From assembly GCA_038247995.1 (NCBI GenBank), contig JBBRUG010000110.1:1-16562 (forward strand): a DNA stretch of 16,562 nt. The letters run 5' to 3'. The stretch is from JBBRUG01 sp038247995. Its GTDB lineage: Bacteria; Chloroflexota; Chloroflexia; Chloroflexales; Chloroflexaceae. Shown here in pieces: positions 7,635-11,968 of the stretch. The notes beneath the pieces were generated by a model that did not search any database, had not been told where the DNA came from, and worked only from the letters and a program-made list of their open reading frames with translations. How positions within the stretch are numbered: position 1 is the first letter of the stretch; the number at the start of each line of letters is the position of its first letter. The position numbers and the translations under genes were made by a program.

Positions 7635-8039
7635 ATGATGACTATTCAACATATCGCAGAATCGCGCCAGCGGATGCTGCTGATCGCCGGGGACGTTACG
7701 GTGTTCGTAGCATTTGCGGTGATCGGCAGGCGGAGCCACGGCACGGCGGCGGGGCTTGCGGCGGTTGCGGAAGTTATTGCCACTGCCGCGCCGTTTATGG
7801 TGGGCTGGGCGTTGGTCGCGCCGTGGCTTGGTGCATATCGCGAAGCAAACGTCGGGCAACCACTTGTGGCGCTGCGCACCACAGCGCTGGCCTGGGCGGT
7901 AGCCTTACCCATTGGCGGGGCGTTGCGCGCCCTGGCGATCGGGCGGCTCAGCCCAGCGAGTTTCTATATAGTGACGTTTCTGGCCGTGCTGGTGCTACTG
8001 GGCGGCTGGCGGGCGATTTATGCCTGGCGTCATGCGTAG
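7635..8039 (+). CDS. DUF3054 membrane protein
   Basis: A small integral membrane protein (134 residues, or 133 from the second ATG) with four predicted transmembrane helices. The N-terminal GDVTVFVAFAVIGRRSHG and the APFMVGWALVAPWLGAY segment match the DUF3054 family as I know it; function is not established. Two consecutive ATGs occur at 7635 and 7638. AGGGG at 7627-7631 is spaced 3 nt from the first and 6 nt from the second, so translation more likely begins at 7638. It is transcribed away from the MarR gene and ends before a perfect palindrome likely to be its terminator. Confidence 0.85.
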   Translation: MMTIQHIAESRQRMLLIAGDVTVFVAFAVIGRRSHGTAAGLAAVAEVIATAAPFMVGWALVAPWLGAYREANVGQPLVALRTTALAWAVALPIGGALRALAIGRLSPASFYIVTFLAVLVLLGGWRAIYAWRHA

Positions 8040-8053
8040 AAGCCGGACGAAAA

Positions 8054-8081
8054 ACGACTGACGAACGACGAACGACCAAAG
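8054..8081. repeat. Short heptamer repeat (ACGAACG type)
   Basis: Four consecutive 7-nt blocks read ACGACTG, ACGAACG, ACGAACG, ACCAAAG; two are identical and the others vary. The array runs into the left arm of the palindrome at 8068-8103. It is a second heptanucleotide word, distinct from the GGATGAA array at 11970-12095. Confidence 0.55.
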
Positions 8082-8103
8082 CCGGCCGGCTTTGGTCGTT
8101 CGT
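8068..8103. terminator. Perfect 36-bp palindrome, likely bidirectional terminator
   Basis: ACGAACGACCAAAGCCGG (8068-8085) is followed directly by its exact reverse complement (8086-8103), giving an 18-bp stem that would close on a GGCC tetraloop. It lies between the ends of the convergent DUF3054 (+) and lipase (-) genes. An AAAA stretch on the left and TTT on the right fit a terminator working in both directions. Confidence 0.7.
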
Positions 8104-8126
8104 TTCGAGTTTGGTCAAGCACAGAT

Positions 8127-9629
8127 CTATGCTTTAGATGCTGCCGCAGGTTTGGCAGCGCGGGCGCGGCTGGCACGCGGCTTCTTGGCCGGTTCGCCCA
8201 ACACTTCAAAGAGTTCATGCACGGTGAGGGGCGCATCGGCGCCGCTATACGAGCTGCGAACGCTAACCCGATAGACACCGGGAACAGGGTGTTCGAGATC
8301 AAGTACCCACTGTTCGCCTTCGCGCTGCATTGGCGCTTCCACCGGCGGGCTATCGCCGTCGAGCGGAGTGAGCCGGGCGGTGATTGTGCCGAGATCAAGC
8401 TGGTCGGCATCGATTGCGGTGACCCTAATCCGCCCGCCCTCAGCGGGATAGGCATCCTGCACCGAAAGGCTCAGGCTGGCCCGCCCGCCGACGGCAAACG
8501 AGCCGGCTTCAAGCAATTCGCCCATCTGGAGCAGATGGAGCAGTTCGTGGATCTGGCCGACGACAAAAGGATTATTTTGCAGAGCGCCGTGACTCTCGGC
8601 CACAAAAACCGGGCGCAAATCGCTGGCGCGGGCGCCTTGCGGCAGAGCCGCGAAAAACGGCACCGTACCGTCGCCATAGTTGGGAAACTTGCGCGCGCCA
8701 AGCGGACGCGGCATGGTTTCGCCAACCTTCAAAATACCACGTTCCAACGCGGCTGATTGCAGCGTCTCTTGTTGTACGCCGGCAACGATTGTCGTGATGT
8801 ACGCACCGGCCTGGGGGCTACGGGCGCGGGACTCAGCCGCCGCCGTGATCGAATCGTGAAACTGCTCACGGGCCGCACGGGCGCGCTTAAGATCGACTCG
8901 GGCGAGCGCATTCAGTTCACTGAGCGCCAGGGTCGCATCGCCACGCTCGATCATGCTATAGGTCGGCAAGAGTTGGTACACCGAGGTATACGAACGCAGC
9001 GCCGGACTGACATCGACGCCGAACTTCTTAAAGCCGCTGCTGAGGTAATCGAGCGCTTTGGGTGCGCCTTTGTAGGGTGTACCGAGCGTAAAGAGGGCGC
9101 GGCAATGCTCCCAGCCGCCCAGCACCTCCAGATAATAGCGTGAAATCAGGCCACCCATACTGTGCGCGATCAGGATCAGCCGGGCGTTGGGGTTACGGGT
9201 GCGCAATTGCGGCAGTTGCGCATCGACAAACGTCTTCAAGCGCAGCGCATTGGCGCGGTTATCGCGGCGCCAATCGTAAGGAAAGGGAAAGAGGTTTGCG
9301 TGCGGATGGGGGTTGGCCACTTCGCTTTCGCGCACCTGAAACTGCTGCCCGATCGAGCGAATAAAGTTGGTGTAGCCGTCGATCTTCCAGAAGCCGGGGA
9401 TCAAGTGGGCATCGGGGAAAACGCGGGTAGCGACAACGCCATCGTCGAGGATGGGACGCTCGGGATCATCATTGGTGAGAGTCAGATCGCGCACCAACAC
9501 TTCGCGCTGGAGGATCCGCGAGGCTGCGGAAAGCGACGGCGCCCAGAGGTCGCGACCGTCTTTCTGGAGCACGCTGCCCATAATACCCGGCAGCACAACG
9601 ATCAGATCTTCCATTGGACGTAGCGACAT
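8127..9629 (-). CDS. LCAT-like alpha/beta hydrolase (lipase/acyltransferase)
   Basis: A 500-residue alpha/beta hydrolase resembling lecithin:cholesterol acyltransferase-type lipases. VVLPGIMGSVL (11-21) is the opening strand with the oxyanion region, FPFPYDWRRDNR (114-125) is the LCAT-type YDWR motif, and AHSMGG (155-160) holds nucleophile Ser157. The acid is likely Asp320 (YGDGTVP) and the base His347 (ESHGAL). Residues about 380-475 look like a beta-sandwich (Ig-like) domain, and the last 25 residues form a basic Ala/Lys/Pro tail. No signal peptide is visible, so a cytoplasmic location or non-classical export is possible. The ATG at 9629 has AGGAG 7 nt upstream and a TTGCAA-N17-TACACT promoter. 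Exact substrate unknown; an esterified lipid is likely. Confidence 0.88.
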   Translation of the reverse strand: MSLRPMEDLIVVLPGIMGSVLQKDGRDLWAPSLSAASRILQREVLVRDLTLTNDDPERPILDDGVVATRVFPDAHLIPGFWKIDGYTNFIRSIGQQFQVRESEVANPHPHANLFPFPYDWRRDNRANALRLKTFVDAQLPQLRTRNPNARLILIAHSMGGLISRYYLEVLGGWEHCRALFTLGTPYKGAPKALDYLSSGFKKFGVDVSPALRSYTSVYQLLPTYSMIERGDATLALSELNALARVDLKRARAAREQFHDSITAAAESRARSPQAGAYITTIVAGVQQETLQSAALERGILKVGETMPRPLGARKFPNYGDGTVPFFAALPQGARASDLRPVFVAESHGALQNNPFVVGQIHELLHLLQMGELLEAGSFAVGGRASLSLSVQDAYPAEGGRIRVTAIDADQLDLGTITARLTPLDGDSPPVEAPMQREGEQWVLDLEHPVPGVYRVSVRSSYSGADAPLTVHELFEVLGEPAKKPRASRARAAKPAAASKA

Positions 9630-9686
9630 GACGCGCTCCTGAATCGCTCACAGACGGGGGCAGCCCTTGCGCCCCGAACGTATGTC

Positions 9687-9715
9687 AGTGTACGTCTTTC
9701 CGCCGGATATTGCAA
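9687..9715 (-). promoter_or_regulatory. Sigma70-type promoter of the lipase gene
   Basis: On the minus strand TTGCAA (9715-9710) and TACACT (9692-9687) are separated by exactly 17 nt. The start site would fall near 9680, giving a leader of about 50 nt before the ATG at 9629. Confidence 0.6.
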
Positions 9716-9726
9716 AATATGATGTT

Positions 9727-9763
9727 TGGGCAGGGTTTCCGACTTTGGCGCTACCCCTGCCCA
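9727..9763 (-). terminator. Stem-loop after the DsrE-like gene
   Basis: TGGGCAGGG (9727-9735) pairs perfectly over 9 bp with CCCTGCCCA (9755-9763) around a 19-nt loop. It begins 8 nt past the stop of the minus-strand DsrE-like gene. On that strand it is followed by an A/T-rich stretch with TTTT about 10 nt beyond, so it is a plausible though imperfect terminator lying just upstream of the lipase promoter. Confidence 0.5.
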
Positions 9764-9770
9764 GCCGATC

Positions 9771-10136
9771 TTACAACGTGATCACCTGATCGGGCGGGCT
9801 ACCGGCGAGGGCAGCATACAGATCGGGGAAACAACCGACTTGCACGCCGGGAACCGTCCCGCTGGGTTGACAGTTACCTGGTTCACCAACCGCAAGGTTA
9901 CGATCGAGGGCACATTGGTCGCACATCATCAGCAACATACCGCGTTCGGCAGCCACTTTCGCCAGTCGCTCGCCGAGCGGATCGCCGGCCCGTAATACGT
10001 AGGTGTTGTCATCAAAGAAGAACATTCCTACCACTTCTGCACCGTGGTTACCGGCTTCCAACTGGGGCAAAATCATCTTGCCGAGCTTGTAACTAGCAGT
10101 GTGACCCGATGTACTGAAGACATAGGCGACTTTCAC
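9771..10136 (-). CDS. DsrE-family-like protein with CxxC motif
   Basis: A small soluble protein (121 residues) with a DsrE/DsrF-like alpha-beta fold. It starts MKVAYVFST and contains VVGMFFFDDNTYVLRAGDP (35-53) and GERLAKVAAERGMLLMMC. Cysteines occur at 72 and 75 (CDQC), 89 and 102 (VGCFPDLYAAL). DsrE proteins handle persulfide sulfur in sulfur relay or tRNA thiolation. This subgroup closely resembles what I believe is annotated as the DsrE-related protein SaoD, whose role is not established; I leave the symbol empty. The ATG has GAGGAG about 6 nt upstream. A TATAAT at 10244-10239 may be a distant -10. It is followed by a stem-loop and stands alone. Confidence 0.85.
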   Translation of the reverse strand: MKVAYVFSTSGHTASYKLGKMILPQLEAGNHGAEVVGMFFFDDNTYVLRAGDPLGERLAKVAAERGMLLMMCDQCALDRNLAVGEPGNCQPSGTVPGVQVGCFPDLYAALAGSPPDQVITL

Positions 10137-10360
10137 AGAAAGCTCCTCTACAAAGAATGTAAGGCTTCAGGCAATTGCAGCTTCTGGATTGCGTTGGAGC
10201 GCGGGATAGGGCATGATCCGGGAACATGCATCAGGATCATTATAGTACCACCATTTGCGCCGTGATCTGCGGTGCCGATGATTGGGTCGGGGGCACGGCG
10301 TTCGGTACCAGCAAACAGGCGTGGCTGCAGACGTTAGCGACAGTGCTGCGGCGCGGCCGC

Positions 10361-10507
10361 CCCCGGCGGCACATCGTCGGGACGCGGGGCAGTCACCCAC
10401 GCATGACAGCCCGGACAGCAGACACTGTGGTACTGATACGCGGTAATCTCCGGCTCCAACGGCGGGATCTCCCAGACCTGCTGGCGGCGCGGGGGGCCAA
10501 CCGTCGG
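10361..10507 (-). pseudogene. IS66-family transposase remnant (zinc-finger region)
   Basis: On the minus strand the segment reads VGPPRRQQVWEIPPLEPEI, followed by TAYQYHSVCCPGCHAWVTAP and RPDDVPPGA. This matches the middle of IS66 transposases (TnpC), where a CxxC zinc-binding motif follows a VWEIPPLKP-type strand. Only about 50 codons are recognisable. The frame continues into unrelated sequence on both sides and ends in a stop near 10334. The catalytic DDE core and the accessory TnpA/TnpB genes are absent. It is a decayed or recombined leftover of an insertion. Confidence 0.7.
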
Positions 10508-10583
10508 CAGGGTGTTGTCGCGCTGGCCCGAAAATAACTTCTCGGTTTGGACGGCACAAAAAGCTAAAAAATATCCTTCTATA

Positions 10584-10597
10584 CCATACCTGTATGG
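10584..10597. promoter_or_regulatory. Short palindrome upstream of the hydrolase
   Basis: CCATAC-CT-GTATGG is a perfect 6-bp inverted repeat with a 2-nt spacer in an A/T-rich stretch 77 bp before the hydrolase start. The size fits a binding site for a dimeric repressor, but no regulator is linked to it here. Confidence 0.35.
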
Positions 10598-10673
10598 CAT
10601 ACAGCTTGCTTAGTAAAAAGTTGGCTGACGAAGTATTGACGCTAAGAAGTACTAACCATTTCAGGAGTGACTC

Positions 10674-11474
10674 ATGCGCAACAGAGAAGTTCTAGACCGA
10701 ATGGAGTTGCTCCGTTCTTGCGCCCGCCTCGGCATTCATTCAATTGATATGGAAAGCAGTGGTAGCAAACCACCACTGATCTTGCTCCATGGGCTGGCCG
10801 GTTCAAGCCGCTGGTGGGGCCGCAATCTCAATCAACTCGCGGCTACCTTTCAGGTGTATGCCCCAGATCTGTTTGGATTTGGTCAGAGTTGCTGTAAGCA
10901 TCCTTTTGACCTGAACCGCGTTGCTGATGGCCTCGTGCAGTGGATGGATCGGATCGGTCTGAAGCAGGCGCATCTGGTAGGGCATTCGATGGGTGGTTAT
11001 ATTGCCATCGACCTGGCGGCGCGCTTTCCCGCCTATGTCGATCGGTTGGTGCTGGTGAGTGCCGCTGCACGGGCCACGGCTCCTCAGTCGTCCGAATTCG
11101 CTGCGAGGCGTCATTTCAACTTGCGTTGGCTCAACACGCTCTCCCTGGTAATGCCGGATCTCTGGTACTGGAAACCGCGTGACATCCTTGCCGCTGCACG
11201 AACCATGTTGGAGACAAATGTGCAGGAGCGGTTGCGCAACATTACCGCACTAAGCCTGGTGATCTGGGGTGACCATGATCCAATGGTGCCGATCGAGCAA
11301 GGATATCGCCTGGCCCAGCAACTGCCTTGCGAAGAACTGGTTGTGATCGAGTCGGCAGGGCACCATCCAATGTGGGAACAGCCTGAGCCTTTTAATCGCG
11401 AATTGGTGCATTTTCTGCACCGCCCACTTCAGGGTGTGCGCTGGGCGCAGTCGCCCATGCCGCAGGTGGCTTAG
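10674..11474 (+). CDS. Alpha/beta hydrolase
   Basis: A soluble alpha/beta-hydrolase-fold enzyme of 266 residues, normal for the family. LILLHGLAGSSRWW (35-48) forms the oxyanion hole and YAPDLFGFGQS (62-72) is the conserved turn. GHSMGG (103-108) carries nucleophile Ser105. Asp202 in WGDHDPMVP and His230 in SAGHHPMWEQP complete the triad. The lid (about 135-190) is short. It resembles esterase or C-C hydrolase-like members; the substrate cannot be assigned. AGGAG at 10663-10667 lies 6 nt before the ATG. The last 17 residues (after FLHRP) look non-conserved, and its stop directly abuts the stop of the convergent truncated DUF4386 gene, suggesting that a rearrangement joined the two. Confidence 0.93.
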   Translation: MRNREVLDRMELLRSCARLGIHSIDMESSGSKPPLILLHGLAGSSRWWGRNLNQLAATFQVYAPDLFGFGQSCCKHPFDLNRVADGLVQWMDRIGLKQAHLVGHSMGGYIAIDLAARFPAYVDRLVLVSAAARATAPQSSEFAARRHFNLRWLNTLSLVMPDLWYWKPRDILAAARTMLETNVQERLRNITALSLVIWGDHDPMVPIEQGYRLAQQLPCEELVVIESAGHHPMWEQPEPFNRELVHFLHRPLQGVRWAQSPMPQVA

Positions 11475-11648
11475 CTATACGTCGTCGGCGACGATTAGCT
11501 GTGCGGGCACGTAGGCGTGGGTGACGGCGGCGGCGGCGGCGATTAGCAGATAGAGCAGGGCCGCGAGGCGCGCACGTACGATCGGCGAGCGCGTGGCGAC
11601 CTCTACGGTCGACTCGTTTCGGCTCAGGGCTGAGAAAAGCGTTCCCAT
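11475..11648 (-). pseudogene. Truncated DUF4386 membrane protein (N-terminus only)
   Basis: A 57-codon reading begins MGTLFSALSRNESTVEVATR and continues SPIVRARLAALLYLLIAAAA, then VTHAYVPAQLIVADDV before TAG. The RAR(L/I)A-LLYLLI helix followed by a short loop ending in (I/V)V-DD is the start of DUF4386 proteins, which are normally 200-240 residues with six or more helices. Everything after the first helix is missing. A very strong AAGGAGGAAG ribosome-binding site precedes the ATG. It lies 113 bp downstream of the MalT-like regulator on the same strand, the place where an intact DUF4386 gene might be expected. It may be a remnant, or a small one-helix protein still expressed. Confidence 0.7.
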
Positions 11649-11711
11649 TCGAATCTTCCTCCTTCATCAATACACAACGCTTTGCCACCATAACGCGTCA
11701 GTGGCGGCAGC

Positions 11712-11731
11712 GGCATACCTCGAAGGAGGTA
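11712..11731. promoter_or_regulatory. Copy 1 of a shared 20-bp element (candidate operator)
   Basis: GGCATACCTCGAAGGAGGTA differs at one base from 14668-14687. Its TACCTC and GAGGTA halves are inverted, but unlike the other copy the outer bases are not symmetric. It is centred about 73 bp upstream of the truncated DUF4386 start and just downstream of the regulator's HTH coding end. Confidence 0.6.
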
Positions 11732-11761
11732 GCTGGGGAGTAGTTGCGCGCGGAGTGGTCG

Positions 11762-11968
11762 TTAGCCGGGTGGCAGGAGGCCGAGGGTGCGGCCGCGGGC
11801 AGCGGCCTCCGTACGGCTCGCAACGCCAAGCTTGGCGTAAATGTTGCGCGCGTGAACCTTCACCGTATGCAGCGACAGGTACAGCCGCTCGGCGATCGCC
11901 TGATTGCTCAGCCCAGCGGCGATAAGCTGGAGCACCTCGCGCTCCCGCTCGCTCAATGGCTCGACCAA
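11762..11968 (-). CDS. LuxR-type (GerE) DNA-binding domain, out of frame with its regulator
   Basis: The 68-codon segment encodes a complete LuxR C-terminal helix-turn-helix. It opens VEPLSEREREVLQLIAAGLS, continues NQAIAERLYLSLHTVKVHAR (scaffold and recognition helices) and NIYAKLGVASRTEAAARGR, and stops at 11762. This is the normal C-terminal end of MalT-type regulators. It follows the heptamer array and lies in a different frame from the N-terminal 887 codons: the distance from the regulator's ATG leaves a remainder of two. The first in-frame start is TTG at 11968 with no ribosome-binding site, so independent translation is doubtful. I regard it as the detached C-terminus of the gene at 11953-14616, joined when the array has one more or two fewer units. 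Confidence 0.9.
   Translation of the reverse strand: MVEPLSEREREVLQLIAAGLSNQAIAERLYLSLHTVKVHARNIYAKLGVASRTEAAARGRTLGLLPPG

Larger units (their letters stand above)
10137..10673. other. Intergenic region with a transposase remnant
   Basis: This 537-bp gap between two divergent genes contains no intact gene. Its recognisable contents are a fragment of an IS66 transposase on the minus strand (10361-10507), a short inverted repeat at 10584-10597 and a TATAAT at 10244-10239 facing the DsrE-like gene. I found no terminal inverted repeats or target-site duplication around the fragment. Confidence 0.55.

Noticed and set aside
10334..10600. Intact small zinc-finger gene of 88 codons on the minus strand
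   Set aside because: Only the middle matches IS66 transposase; both ends are unrelated, and there is no ribosome-binding site, so it is better called a remnant.
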